From contig JAVXUO010002971.1 of the NCBI GenBank assembly GCA_033065855.1, forward strand, positions 124,001-188,000: a stretch of DNA of 64,000 bases, in the 5' to 3' direction. The position numbers and the translations under genes were made by a program. Every line of letters starts with the position of its first letter. Positions within the stretch are counted from its first letter, which is position 1. The DNA comes from Escallonia rubra. Its lineage: Eukaryota > Streptophyta > Magnoliopsida > Escalloniales > Escalloniaceae. This document shows positions 1-10,885 of this stretch, piece after piece. The notes under the pieces were generated by a model. The model saw only the letters and a program-made list of their open reading frames with translations, was not told where the DNA came from and did not search any database.

Positions 1-410
1 CTAATTGAATACCCCAATTAAACTGACCACTAAATTGAAGTAATTGAACCATAATTGAACCCTAAATTGAAGTAATTGAACCCTAATTAAACCTTAAATT
101 GAATGCCCTAATCGAATCGAACCCTAAATTAAACTAATTGAACCCTAAATTGAATTTCATAATCCAATCGAACCCTAAATTGAACTAATTGAACCCCCTA
201 ATTGAACCCTGAATTGAATGCCCCAATTCAACCGAACCCTAAACTAAACTAATAGAACCTCCTAATTGAACCCTAAATTGAAGTAATTGAACCATAATTT
301 AATCCTAAATTGAATGCCCTAATCGAATCGAACACTAAATTAAACTAATTGAACCCTAAATTGAATGCCCTGATACAATCGAACCCTAAATTGAAATAAT
401 TCAAGCGCAT
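1..410. repeat. Degenerate AATTGAACCCTAAATTGA repeat
   Basis: The words AACCCTAAATTGA, CTAATTGAACCC and GAATGCCCTAATCGAATCG recur throughout in varying order, so this is a decayed short-period tandem repeat. It looks telomere-like because of the CCCTAA words but is not a (CCCTAAA)n array. No coding potential seen. It probably lies inside a larger transposon whose left end is outside the window. Confidence 0.75.
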
Positions 411-780
411 CGGATATGTGCATTTTGAACAATTTTTTTTCATTTGAACATTGATCATTTGTTTGATAATTTTAGGTTGTTAATTGTGCATTTGAGAATT
501 GTGATTATTGATCGATGATTTTAGGTTGTTAATTGATGATTTTAGGTTATTAGCTATGCATTTGAAGTAATTACAATTATTAATTGATGATTTTAGGATG
601 TTAATTGATGATTTAGATTGTTAATTGTGCATTGAGCATTTGAGATATTGAGATTATTGATGGAGGATGGGACCCAATTGGATTGAATGTGTGATTTTTG
701 TTCTTTTTTATTGCATTGTGCATTTGAGAATTGAGATTGTTAACGGAGGATGGGACCCAATTGGATTGAGATACCTGTAA
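411..780. repeat. Repeat shared (inverted) with hAT element at 32.9-34.0 kb
   Basis: Words such as TTAATTGTGCATTGAGCATT and GGAGGATGGGACCCAATTGG recur here. Their reverse complements occur at about 33020-33360 inside the hAT element that has a perfect TSD. This segment is therefore probably a fragment of the same hAT family in the opposite orientation. No ORF is supported. Confidence 0.55.
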
Positions 781-784
781 GTTA

Positions 785-975
785 GAGCAGACACGGACAC
801 CACGTCTGATCGTCGGTGTCCGACATTTAAAAAATAAATCAACGTATGTCGATGTGTCCGGAGGTGCGTGTCCATGGGTGTCGGACACGTGTCCAGAGGC
901 GTCGGACACGTGTCCGAGGGTGGGAGGTGTCAGATACGTATCTGACACCATATCGACACCCTATATGAGGTGTCA
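785..975. repeat. GTGTCGGACACGTGTCC palindrome-rich module
   Basis: Several copies of TGTCGGACACGTGTCC-like words in both orientations (CGGTGTCCGACA, GTGTCGGACACGTGTCC twice) make a short, GC-richer, self-complementary block inside AT-rich repeats. It interrupts the hAT-like repeat, whose GTTAATTGTGCATTGA-like words resume at about 985, so it may be a small inserted element. Long antisense reading frames here are repeat artefacts. Confidence 0.4.
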
Positions 976-1019
976 GAATTGAGGTTGTTGACTGTGCATT
1001 GAATTTAGGTTAACGCGCC

Positions 1020-2060
1020 ATTTTTAGCATGCACCTCCTAGAATCTCATTGTGGCTCCAGCACTGGCTATAATTAGCCCTAATTAGTCATGAATAACAAT
1101 ATTTTAATAAATCAATTAACCCTAATTAGCTATAACGAGCCTAATTAGTTTTAATTAACCCTAAGAATTCAATGAAAATCAAATTAGCTGTAATTACCCC
1201 AAATTAGCCCAAATGAACCCAATTTTACGAGCATATTGATTATAGTTAGCCTAATTAGTCGTAATTAGCTCTAACATAATCCAATTAAGTCTAATTAGCG
1301 CTAATTAGGACTAATCAGCACTACTCGGCACAATTAAACCCTAATTAGGACTAAATAACCCTAATTAGTCCTAATCAACCCTAATTAGCTATAATTATCC
1401 GAAAGTAGCCCTCATTAACAATAATTAGCCCTAACATAACCCAGTTAAGCCTAATTAGCCCTAATTAGGACTAATCAGCCCTACTCGGCACAATTAAACC
1501 CTAATTAGGACTAAATAACCCTAATTAATCCTAATCAACCCCTAATTAGCTATAATTATCCGAAACTAGCCCTCATTAACAATAATTAGTCCTAACATAA
1601 CCTAGTTAAGCCTAATTAGCCCTAATTACGACTAATCAGTCCTACTCGGCACAATTAAACCCTAATTAGTCCTAATCAACCGTAATTAGCTATAATTATC
1701 CGAAACTAGCCCTCATTAATAATAATTAGCCCTAACATAACCCAATTAAGCCTAATTAGCCCTAATTAGGAATAATCAACACTACTCGGCACAATTAAAC
1801 CCTAATTAGGACTAAATAACCCTAATTAGTCCTAATTAACCCTAATTAGCTATAATTAGCCCAAGGTACTCCTCATTAACACTAATTAGCCCTAACATAT
1901 TTTCGAAAATTCTAATTAGATTAATTAAACCCATAACGCTAAACCCTAAACCTTAATACTCGTAATTAACCCTAATAACCCAGTTAGCCCTAATTAGCCC
2001 TTGTACATCCCATAATTATTCCATATTGCCCAGAGATGGTTCAATTACTCGTTGTTTACA
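1020..2060. repeat. CTAATTAGCCC satellite with ~160-bp tandem array
   Basis: The whole stretch is built from CTAATTAGCCC/CTAATTAACCC words. From about 1258 to 1895 there is a higher-order tandem repeat: the marker CTACTCGGCACAATTAAACC occurs at 1321, 1481, 1642 and 1782, giving spacings of 160, 161 and 140 bp. The short third interval lacks about 20 bp (an AGGACTAAATAACC segment). Flanks are the same words without the higher order. No coding potential. Confidence 0.85.
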
Positions 2061-2102
2061 AACCCTGCCTTCTTTATATTAGTGGTTCTTTTGAGAAGTC
2101 CA

Positions 2103-2586
2103 TTGGCAACGAGATGGTTCAACTCGTTGCCAACGAATTCTATTTAATGTGGAATTGGTAACATATGTAACGATCTTTCTGCAGTTTTGATATTTCAGAA
2201 AGATTCTTCCATATGTTATCAATTTCTGAACGCATGCATGCATAAAACCCTTAGTTCCCGTTCAAAGGTACTCATTACAAAGTAATGCTTTGTAATGAGC
2301 CTTTGGATGTCCAGTTTGGACAATTTGGAAAAGCTAATTGTTTATAAAACAGTGTTTTAACTCATGCTTTGTGTTCTATGTCGTGGATATTTGGTACACG
2401 TTCTCGTGTGTTTCTCCGGGTGCATATAGATCTGGTGTTCTAACATCCGTCAAACCTTCCTGAGCAAGGTTAGATGAATGTTAGAACACCTAATCGATGT
2501 CATGTACTTGGAGAAATACGGGGAGGTGCTGCCAAATTTTCCGCAGACATGCGACTAAGCATGAGTTATTCATTATTTTATAAACA
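2103..2586. other. Cluster of four foldbacks (hairpins)
   Basis: Four stem-loops follow each other. (1) 2103-2133: a perfect 11-bp stem (TTGGCAACGAG) with a 9-nt loop. (2) 2151-2226: 31-nt arms pairing at about 26 positions, loop 2182-2195. (3) 2264-2304: arms around CTCATTACAAAG, loop of 5 nt. (4) 2339-2586: a 248-nt imperfect hairpin with paired blocks TTTATAAAA/TTTTATAAA, ACTCATGCTT/AAGCATGAGT, TTTCTCC/GGAGAAA, GGTGTTCTAACAT/ATGTTAGAACACC and AACCTT/AAGGTT around a 7-nt loop. They lie about 150 bp upstream of the first CACTA-1 reading frame. Hairpins 2 and 4 resemble plant miRNA or siRNA precursors; expression cannot be judged from sequence. Confidence 0.7.
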
Positions 2587-2741
2587 TGTGCTTTTCTGAA
2601 TAGGATATGACCACTACCTGTTAGAGAGTGGAGGGAAAATATATAGACATGTTGTAACATTCATGCATTCATATTTACATCGGCAATGCCTAATGACTGG
2701 TCATAATTGAAGGTGGTATACAGTACGATAATTTAGTCGTC

Positions 2742-2990
2742 ATGTCAATCGATCGAAGTTGGATGAAAAGGAAGAATGCTGAAGATTTTGAGTGTCGCGT
2801 TGACGAATTTCTCAACTTCGCTTCTGCGCATCCTGCACATGTTGACCTTGATAAGATAAGGTGTTCGTGCGGTAGATGTGAGTTGTTGCACTGGAGAAAA
2901 AGAATTGAAGTAAAATGGCATCTTCGTTGGTACGATTTTATGGGTGGATACACAAGGTGGACGCAGCATGGGGAAACGATAGTATTGTAG
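2742..2990 (+). CDS. CACTA transposase-associated N-terminal domain
   Basis: This 82-codon frame starts with the sequence RSWMK typical of the Transpos_assoc domain at the N-terminus of TNP2-type transposases, followed by CSCGRC, a zinc-finger-like cysteine cluster, and WHLRWYDFMGGYTRW. In complete elements this domain is joined to the Transposase_21 domain. Here the frame ends at TAG 2988-2990 and the transposase resumes 62 bp later in the next frame. The gap could be an intron or a decay event; several stops further downstream favour decay of the whole cassette. Confidence 0.75.
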   Translation: MSIDRSWMKRKNAEDFECRVDEFLNFASAHPAHVDLDKIRCSCGRCELLHWRKRIEVKWHLRWYDFMGGYTRWTQHGETIVL

Positions 2991-3052
2991 TCCAACCCGG
3001 CAAGTCAAACTGAAGTTAGGGAGGAGACACGATATGATTACCGAATATCATT

Positions 3053-4342
3053 ATGGATGATAGGCATGCTAATGTTGACTGGGGTAACGACAGTCCACAA
3101 CCGCCGAACGAGGGGGCTCATCAGTTTTATGAGTTGTTGAGAGCGGCGGAAGAGCCGCTGTGGGATGGAGCTCCGAAACACAAACGGCTGTCTGCGATTA
3201 GTAGGTTATTACAGTTGAAATCAGACCACGTGCTGAGTGAGAAACGTTTTAACGAGTTTGTTACCTTAATCAAAGAAATACTGCCCGAAAATGAAAAGCT
3301 ACCGCCGTCGTACTATGACGCGAAGAAGATGATGAGGAAACTTGGGTTGAGCTATGAGCGGATAGATGCGTGCAATAACGATTGTGTATTATTCTGGAAA
3401 GAGAATAAGGATTTGTCACGGTGTCTAGTATGTGATCATTCGAGGTACAAACCGGACAAAGGGAAGAAGAAAAACATTGCATGGAAGATATTGCAATATT
3501 TCTCGGTCACACCACGGCTTCAGAGAATGTACTACTCCTCCAATACGGCTGAACATATGAGGGCTCACCGTGAGACTCGTAGCAACGATGCCGATGTGCT
3601 GACACACCCAGCTGATGGAGAGGCGAGGAAGGAGTTTCACCGCAGGCATCTAATATTTGCTCAGGAAGTTCGGAATATTAGACTTGATCTGGCAACCGAT
3701 GGGTTCAATCCTTTCGGTCAGTCTACCACGCCTTACTCCTGTTGGCCTGTTATTATTGTCCCTTACAACCTTCCACCAGGCATGTGCATGAAGAAGCCGT
3801 ACATGTTCGTGTCGTTGCTTATTCCGGGGTCGAAGAGTCCTGGCAAGGACATAGATGTGTATTTAAAGCCGTTGATTGATGAGTTAAAACAGTTATGGAA
3901 TCATGGAGTCGAAACATATGATGAATCCCTTAAACAAAATTTTCAGATGAGGGCTCCTTTGATGTGGACTATACATGATATCCCCGCATTGGGAATGACG
4001 TGTGGCTGGAGCACACATAGGAAGCTAGCATGCCCTGCTTGTATGGGCGCGAACCCCGGTCATACGTTAAAGCACGGCGGAAAGGCCTCGTGGTTCGGAT
4101 GTCACCGTAAGCTTTTGCCACTGGACCATCAGTTTCGTAGGCAGAAGGATAAATTTGACGGGACAATCGAGCGTGAGGTTGTCACACTGGACTACCCATC
4201 TGGTGAAGAAGTACTCTCACACCTGGAGGCACTTGATACTTACATACCACACGGCAAGGGTGTGCCGAATCAGAAGATTCCAGGGTTCAGGAAATACCAC
4301 AACTGGAGAAAATTTTGTATCTTCTGGGAGTTAGCCTACTAG
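3053..4342 (+). pseudogene. CACTA TNP2-type transposase (Transposase_21), broken
   Basis: A 429-codon frame with the hallmarks of the plant TNP2/Transposase_21 family: DACNNDCVLFWKE, then CLVCDHSRY, LQRMYYSSNTAEHMRAH, a DGFNPFG box, YSCWPVIIVPYNLPP, LLIPGSKSPGKDIDVYLKPL and CPACMG. These proteins bind and cut CACTA ends in the nucleus. The frame stops at TAG 4340-4342 in the sequence corresponding to LAY-x-RTL, and another stop follows within about 20 codons before MDMMHIEKKVFDNV, so the protein is cut before its C-terminal domain. A related copy lies at 14.1-15.2 kb (CACTA-2), sharing the same motifs but with different lesions. Confidence 0.9.
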
Positions 4343-5345
4343 AGGACGCTCGTTATCTAAAACAACATGGATATGATGCATATTGAGAAGAAAGTTTTTG
4401 ATAATGTGTTCAACACAGTGATGAATGTCAAGGGCAAATCGAAAGATCACCTTAAAGCGAGAAGTGATCTACAACAGTTGGGTGTACACCGTGAATTGTA
4501 TCCTTGAACAGTCAGTGAAAGGACGATACTTCTGAAAGCACCTTACTATCTAGACAAGAAACAAGTGGAGAAGGTCTGTCAGTGGGTTAAGAATTTGAAG
4601 CTTCCGGATGGGTTTGCGTCCAACATATCTCGTTGTTGCAATGTATCGGAATGCAAGTTTCAAGGGATGAAGAGTCACGACTGCCACGTATTCATGGAGA
4701 GATTCATTCCCATTGCCTTCTAGGGACTGTTGCCACAGGTTGTTTGTGAGACTTTGACTGGATTATCTCATTTCTTTTGAGATATATGCTCTTCTACGAT
4801 CCGGGTGAGTAACATGGAAGTGCTTGAAAAGACCATTGTGGTGACGATTTGTAAGCTGGAGAAAGTCTTCCCACCTTCGTGAAGTGAAGATGGGTGGACC
4901 CGTGCAATATCTGTGGATGTATCCCTTCGAGAGGTAATCCTTAAATTGTTACAGTTGTTCGTTTACACTTAATGCGACATCTGTTATCATTGATATTCCA
5001 CCTAACTCGATTCGTGAAACTTCTAGGTTCATGTTCTATTTAAAGAAAAAATTTCGTAATAAGGCTCAGGTTGAGGGCTCAATTGCGGAGGCTTACGTAA
5101 TGGAAGAACTTGTAAATTTTTGTAGTCAATATTTCAGGCCTGGTGTTGGTACAATGTTAAATCAACTAGGCCGAAATGACCCCGGATCAAGCACAAATTT
5201 GGAAGGGCAATTGTCAATATTTTAGCAGTCAGGTAGTCCGTTGGGCCGAATGTATACTCGATGGCTAACGAATGAAGAGTACAGTGTTACAACAATATAT
5301 GCCCTTCTAAATTGCGATGAAGTTTTGGCATTCATTGAATAAGTT
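4343..5345 (+). pseudogene. CACTA transposase C-terminal region (DUF4218-like), decayed
   Basis: Translation in shifting frames gives NNMDMMHIEKKVFDNVFNTVMN, then SHDCHVFMERFIPIAF and, at 5031-5222, a frame with RNKAQVEGSIAEAYVMEELVNFCSQYF. These are recognisable pieces of the DUF4218 region that follows Transposase_21 in CACTA transposases. Stops and frame changes separate them, some perhaps introns (for example near 4930-5027). No intact product is possible as the sequence stands. Confidence 0.75.
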
Positions 5346-5615
5346 AAAGTCTTAATTCACTCACATTGTTGTACATAATTGAAAGTGTGTGTTAAGCGAG
5401 TCCACTATATTGGTTTGCAGTGAGTTCGATGCGGAATCTTTAATCACTGATCCCGCTGGACTTGAATCTCATCGGAAATCATAATTTGTACAGTGGTTCA
5501 AAATTCGTGTAAGATTGTTTAACAAAATTATATTATGTGTTATATACAGTTCTGTGGCCAATTAGTATACTGATTTATCCTTAATTTTTACCGTCATCTA
5601 CAATAGGTTCAGTCA

Positions 5616-6356
5616 ATGGATAGACCAGTGGCCTCCTGCTTGAAATTACTAGCTGAAGGCCCTAACAAACAAACATCCTGTTACGGAGGCTATATCATCA
5701 ACGGGTTTAGGTTTAACGTAAAAGATGATGACCGAACAAAACAAACCCAAAACAGTGGAGTCTTGGTCAACGGCGACTGTTATGCCGAGAATTGCATGGA
5801 CTTTTACGGAGAGCTAGATGAGATTGTTGAGCTAACATATCTGGGTTCCCAAAACCGCCTGGTAATGTTCAAGTGTACGTGGTTCGATGTCACATGCAGT
5901 AGAGGAATCCGTGTTAGCTCTCAAGGGATTGTAGATGTCAATGTCAAGTCAAGACTTGCATCAGACGAGCCCTTTGTGTTTGCTAGTCAAGCTGTACAAG
6001 TCTTTTACGCGGAGGACGTCGCCAATCCCAAATCTCATTGGTATACAATTATCAAGTCCAAGAAATTGCCCGTGACATATGACAGTGAGCTAGACTCCTT
6101 TCAAGCCGACCAACCACGTGTCTTGTTCCCTGTTGAGGTCAACAACGAGGAGGACGATCTTCCTCTTCCAACAACACTTCTTGTAGGAGAAGAAGTCGTA
6201 GATGATGACGCGGAAGACGTGGAAAGTGTTGGAGATGATGTGACCGAGTCTACTGATGAAGAAGATGAATTAGAAGATGAAGAGGACGACGAGTCCCACG
6301 AAGAAGAGGACGACGAGGAAAGTGATGAAGATGATTCGCAAACTGAAAATGATTGA
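5616..6356 (+). CDS. CACTA accessory domain (DUF4216-like) with acidic tail
   Basis: An open frame of 246 codons. Residues 1-165 carry the DUF4216 pattern found at the C-terminus of TNP2 polyproteins: YGGYIINGFRF, NSGVLV, GELDEIVELTYLG, VMFKCTWFDV and FVFASQAVQVFYAED. Residues about 195-246 are almost entirely Asp and Glu with Ser. In intact elements this is the last exon of the transposase transcript, so the ATG at 5616 may not be a real start; an acceptor AG lies just upstream (CAATAG at about 5603-5608). Uninterrupted, unlike the exons before it. Confidence 0.75.
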   Translation: MDRPVASCLKLLAEGPNKQTSCYGGYIINGFRFNVKDDDRTKQTQNSGVLVNGDCYAENCMDFYGELDEIVELTYLGSQNRLVMFKCTWFDVTCSRGIRVSSQGIVDVNVKSRLASDEPFVFASQAVQVFYAEDVANPKSHWYTIIKSKKLPVTYDSELDSFQADQPRVLFPVEVNNEEDDLPLPTTLLVGEEVVDDDAEDVESVGDDVTESTDEEDELEDEEDDESHEEEDDEESDEDDSQTEND

Positions 6357-6436
6357 CTTGTAATGTTGTAACATCACGGGAAAAATGTAGTAACATTTTA
6401 GAACTTGGTTCATATTGATGTGTTTTTGCACCTCCA

Positions 6437-6463
6437 TTCATATATATATATATATATATATAG
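6437..6463. repeat. (TA)n microsatellite
   Basis: A run of TA repeats sits between the two gene cassettes of CACTA-1. Confidence 0.9.
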
Positions 6464-6527
6464 TGCCGATGATGATTTCTGCCAAATTATTGTTTTTAAC
6501 GTGTTAATGTCTTTGTAATTTATCTAT

Positions 6528-8135
6528 ATGAAGTCAGATATGGATAGGATACGGGCTATTGGTGGCTGGGCTGGACGCCGAGTTGCTTCCTCACCGGTGG
6601 GTCACACCTCGTCATTGCCCACTGATGACGAGGCACAGAGTGATCGCATACAGCAGATGGGGCCCCAGCCCGACGCAGATTCATCCCACACGTGCATGCA
6701 TTCTCCTTCTTCAGTGGGTTCTACCTCAGGTATAGTTGATAACGGTGTTTAGTACATTTTCTCTAGCCTTATATTTAAAGTATATTTGAACTGTATTAAT
6801 GTCTGTGTTTTGTAGGATCTCGACGAGGCCGTGATCCGACACGCGGTGTACACATCGACCCCCAGCGTAAACAAAGAGTTACGCTCACCCAAGAGGGGCC
6901 TGTAAGTACTAAAAATATCACATCATGTCTTATACTTAAAATTTTGGGGTGTTAATTTGTATTTGAACTGTATTAATTTATTTATTTACTTCTTTGGCAG
7001 GATCCTAGAGAATCAGGCGAGGACGAAGATCGGCGTTCTTGTGAAAGGCCGATTCTTCGAGCCACACCTGTACTGGAAGGACTGGGATGCCGCTGCGAGG
7101 GAGTCCCTATGGGAGGAGTGGCCGGTACGATGAAGTATTTTTTTCAACGATAGTGTTTGTTGAATTAGAGTTTGTTTTATGTTTTTCATTTGTGTTATTG
7201 AATGCCTTACATGAGGGGTTCACGTTTGACTAGCCTGAACAGCAGGCACTGGGGCAGTAGGCCTTCTTTGCTTACATCGGCAAGAATTACGGCCAATGGC
7301 TCTACGACGCACGGGACTGGGCGAAGAAGATGCTGCCCGAGGGTGCCCCAATGACGGTGATGACGAGATATCCCCCACATTGGATATATCACGGTGTATG
7401 GGGGGAAATGATAGATCGGTGGGCTGCGGATCCAGGCTGTGACGCCAAGAGTAAGAGCGGGGCCAAGAATAGACAGAACAGAGATCCGATGCACACGGGG
7501 GGGTCGGTGCCACACGACATCGTCCGACACATGAACGCGGCCGAGCACCAGGATCTGGAGGAGAATGATGTCATAGCTCTGACGTATAGTCAGATGCACG
7601 TGCGGAAAAAGGACAAGGACGAGGCGCACCGGGCGGGCGACTATATTTCAGATATTGCCAGGCGGATCGATGTGAGTCAATTTGTTTAAGTTGTTAATGT
7701 CTTGTCTTTCTATCCTCAATGTCCATTTCGTTAATTAATGCCCTAACATATCGTTAAACCATTGTTTTTGCAGGCCTCGTATGAACATCTTAGGGGTCCG
7801 AGCAGCAGTCCGGATAGCCATCAGCATCCACTAGTACGAGTGCGAGTACTGGGGCGTTGAAGCGATGGTTGGATACGCCGGAGGTCGTCAATCGGCCGAA
7901 AGGCGGCATATGCGGCCTGACTAGCACGACTGCTCGTGCCGTGATAGGAGCGTCCTCACCCCCTGCTGCCCCTCCACAGACACCGGCTCCTCGGCGTCCG
8001 TTGGACGACAAGGAGATCCAGCGCATTGCTACAGTGGTGGTGAGGATGTTTAGGGAGCAGGGTACCGCTACTGGACATGCCAAGCCGGCCCCGGATCAGC
8101 AGGATCCAGATCTGGGACTCGACAACCCCTGTTGA
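6528..8135 (+). pseudogene. CACTA second gene (Transposase_24-like), multi-exon
   Basis: Likely exons, by GT/AG sites: 6528-6729, 6816-6901, 7001-7123, about 7234-7671 and 7774-8135. Recognisable pieces are SRRGRDPTRGV, VKGRFFEPHLYWKDWDAA, GKNYGQWLYDARDWAKKML, YPPHWIYHGVWGEMIDRW, AKSKSGAKNRQNRDPMHTGG and a C-terminal region ending LDDKEIQRIATVVVRMFREQG. The K-S-x-x-A-x-x-N-R and H-x-x-G-S pattern is the core of the Transposase_24 family, the TNPA-like partner that binds subterminal repeats. An in-frame TAG at 7258-7260 (before AFFAYIGKNYG) and a frame mismatch between the second and third exons indicate decay. A diverged copy is at 15.2-16.2 kb. Confidence 0.72.
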
Positions 8136-8394
8136 GCCCCTTCTCGTGCCCGTTCCCAGCTTCCCCCCTCCCCCCCCCCCACCCCCCGCGTCTGGTTTGT
8201 ACTCTTCTCCCCTTCCCTAACCGGCTGTATCCGGTTCCCGGCTTGTACATAATGAGTCTTTTTTATAATAAACATATTTTATTATTAATTATATATACTT
8301 CTTTGTGTATTGATTATTGCTCGTTGTTGTTGAGAAATGAAAATTTTATTACAGGTCTGGATAATAGAAAAATAAAAAAAAATTAATTTTTTTT

Positions 8395-8744
8395 TACTTT
8401 TGGCGACGGATTATTTCCGTCGCTAAAAGTGTTCCTACAATCAGTTAATTAGCGACGGAATATTCCGTCGCTAAAACATTTATTCAGTCACTAATTTAAC
8501 AAAAAATAAAATACTTAAAATATAATTAAAGGCGGATATTCCGTCGCTAATTAAAAATAAATCTGTCGCAAAAACTTACATATTTGACGACGGATTTGAA
8601 CATTCCGTCGCTACACTATTAGTAACGGACTTTTATACGAGGGACTTTTAGCAACGGTAAATCCGTCGCTAATTGTTTTAGCGACGGATTTTAGGCTTTT
8701 AGCGACAGATTTACCCGTCGTTAAAAGCATTTTTTCTTGTAGTG
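8395..8744. repeat. CACTA-1 3' subterminal repeats and terminus
   Basis: GCGACGGAATATTCCGTCGC and other direct and inverted TTTTAGCGACGGA motifs recur about ten times, ending with TTTCTTGTAGTG at 8733-8744. Subterminal repeats like these are the binding sites for the TNPA-like protein. The same motif family occurs at 16510-16996, 19430-19557 and 44544-44880. Confidence 0.9.
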
Positions 8745-9830
8745 ATAGTACTTCGGCACAACAGCTTCCAGCCGCAACATATTCTGCCTCAGTTGTGGAG
8801 AGAACCACAGATGTCTGTTTCTTACTGTGCCAGGACACTAAGGCATCGCCAAGAAATTGGCAAGTGCCACTGGTACTCTTACGATCAACAAGACATCCCG
8901 CATAATCAAAATCAGAAAAACCTACCAGATATAGCAAGGAATTGCGCGGATACCAAAGTCCTAAATTTAAAATTCCAGAGAGATATTTAAAAATGTGTTT
9001 AACTGCAGTCAGATGAGATTCTTTGGGACAATCTTGAAAGCGGGCAAAAATACATACACTAAACATTATATCAGGTCTAGAAGCGGTAAGATAAAGTAAA
9101 CTACCAATCATACCACGATAATGTTTGTTATCCACAAGATTAATGTTAGGAGAAATAGGGGTACCTCTAGGGTTAGCATTATCCATGCCAAATCTTTTCA
9201 AAAGCTCACGTGTGTACTTGGACTTACTTATAAAGATTCCTTCTTTCGACTGTTTGATTTGAAGTCCAAGGAAAAAAGTGAGTTCTCCCATCATACTCAT
9301 CTCAATTTTCCTGTGCATACTCTCGGTAGACTCTTGGCATAGATCATTATTAGTGGCACTAAAAATACTGCCATCAACATAAATTTGAACTATTAAAATG
9401 TGCGAGTTAATAATTTTTGTAAATGGAGTGGTATCGACTATGCCTCGAGAGAATCCATGATCAATGAGGAAGATGTTAAGACGACCGTACCGAGCTCGAG
9501 GAGCTTGTTTAAGACCGTACAAAGCCTTTTTTAGCTTAAAACATGATTGGGGTATTTTCATTTTTAAAACCGAGGGGTTGTTTAACAAACACTTCCTCCT
9601 GAATTACCCCATTTAAGAAGGCACTTTTCACGTCCATTTGAAAATTTTTAAAGTTCATGTGACATGAAAGTGCCAAAAGCATTCGGATAGCTTCAAGTCG
9701 TTCAACTGGGGCAAAGGTTTCATCAAAATCAACCCATTCAACTTGATTGTATCCTTGAGCAACTAGTATAGCGTTGTTACGAACAATATGACCATCATCA
9801 TCAAGTTTGTTCCGAAAAATCCACTTGGTG
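8745..9830 (-). pseudogene. Copia reverse transcriptase and RNase H
   Basis: From the right: a segment with WVDFDETFAPV and FQMDVKSAFLNG (first RT aspartate), then a 280-codon frame with LKKALYGLKQAPRA and the RT active-site box, which reads YVDG instead of YVDD, so one catalytic aspartate is lost. RNase H follows with GFSDFDYAGCLVDRKSTSG and STTEAEYVAAGSC, and is cut a few residues later at the CACTA-1 terminus; the remaining codons to 8611 are CACTA sequence. Confidence 0.9.
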
Positions 9831-10227
9831 CCTCTCTGAAATATTTTTAGGCTCTATTTGAGAAAGACAAGAAAAATCTAAATAGAAAAGATTTACTGTA
9901 GACCGTGTTGTAACTCCGCGTTCCACATTACCTATGACTTGTTCTAATGGATGACTAGAGGATTATCTCCAGCTTTTTGGAAGTGGCTAAGTCTTGTCAC
10001 TGTTGTTGTGAGAAGATGTTGAACACTCCCCCTCAGTTAAGGAAAATTAAGTTTGTTGTTCAAGTCCAAGGAGAGTTCCTCACTGTCATCACCTACATTC
10101 TTACTTGGTTTTTCAATGTTAGATTCTTCAAATACTACATGCATTGATTCTTCAACTGTTAGAGTTCTACGGTTAAAGATTATATAAAAGTAGAGTTCAA
10201 GGATCCAAGGAGATTTCCTCACTATCA

Positions 10228-10880
10228 TCACCTACTTTTTAACGAATAACCAAGAAATATTCCCTCGCCAGATTTCGCATCAAACTTTCCCAAGTTCTCA
10301 CGGTTGTTCAAAATAAAATATTTGCAACTGAAAACCTTGAAATAATCAATTTTTGGTTTTTGATTTGAGAAAAGCTTGTAAGGATTTTTGTCAATAATTG
10401 ATCTGATGAGTACCCTGTTCAACACGTAACAGGAAGTGCTGACGGTTTCGACCCAAAAATATTTTGGTAGAGTGTTTTCATCAAGCATGGTTCTAGCCAT
10501 TTCTTGAAGAGTTCGATTCTTTTTCTCTACAACCCCATTTTGTTGGGGTGTCCGAAGAGCAGAAAACTCATGTGAAATGCTATTTTGAACACAAAAAGGA
10601 ATGAAATCTTTATCAAATTCATCGCTATGATCACTTCGAATTTTTACAAGCTTCAACTCCTTCTCATTTTGAAGCTGCTTAACAAGATTGAATTATTTTC
10701 AAAAGCTTCATCCTTATGAGTTAGAAAAAGAACCCAGGTGTATCTTGAAAAATCGTCAACAATAACAAATGCATAAAATGTTTCATCTAGGCTGACATTT
10801 CTTGTTGGGCCAAAAAGATCTAAATGAAGAAGTTGAAGAGGGCGAGAGGTGGAAACAACATTTTTGGCTTGAAAATATGT
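10228..10880 (-). pseudogene. Copia integrase core
   Basis: The 142-codon frame 10228-10656 contains IRSDHSDEF (core aspartate), SALRTPQQNGVVEKKNRTL with the catalytic glutamate in the VEKKNR box, and FSCKYFILNNRENLGKFDAK from the C-terminal part. The N-terminal part of the core (10660-10880) is in other frames with stops. Between 9830 and 10227 is the linker between integrase and RT, without an intact frame. Confidence 0.88.
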
Positions 10881-10885
10881 TTTGA

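Larger units (their letters stand above)
2600..8744 (+). mobile_element. CACTA (En/Spm-like) DNA transposon, CACTA-1
   Basis: The body carries the two gene cassettes of plant CACTA elements: a TNP2-like transposase with accessory domains, and a second Transposase_24-like gene. The 3' end has subterminal TTTTAGCGACGGA motifs in both orientations and stops at ...TTTCTTGTAGTG (8744), the complement of the canonical CACTACAAGAAA terminus. The 5' CACTA terminus is not found between 1 and 2700, so the element starts outside the window or has lost its end; the satellite and foldbacks upstream may belong to it. Its 3' terminus sits inside the RNase H codons of a Copia element, so it inserted there. 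Stop codons show it is not autonomous now. Confidence 0.88.

Noticed and set aside
613..951. 112-codon minus-strand frame with repeated VSDTHGHV units
   Set aside because: Runs across repeat boundaries and is made of GTGTCGGACACG palindromes; no family resemblance.
1..2060. CCCTAA words as a telomere or interstitial telomeric repeat
   Set aside because: Plant telomeres are (CCCTAAA)n; here words are AT-diluted (CCCTAATTAG/A) with a 160-bp order, so it is satellite-like and not telomeric.
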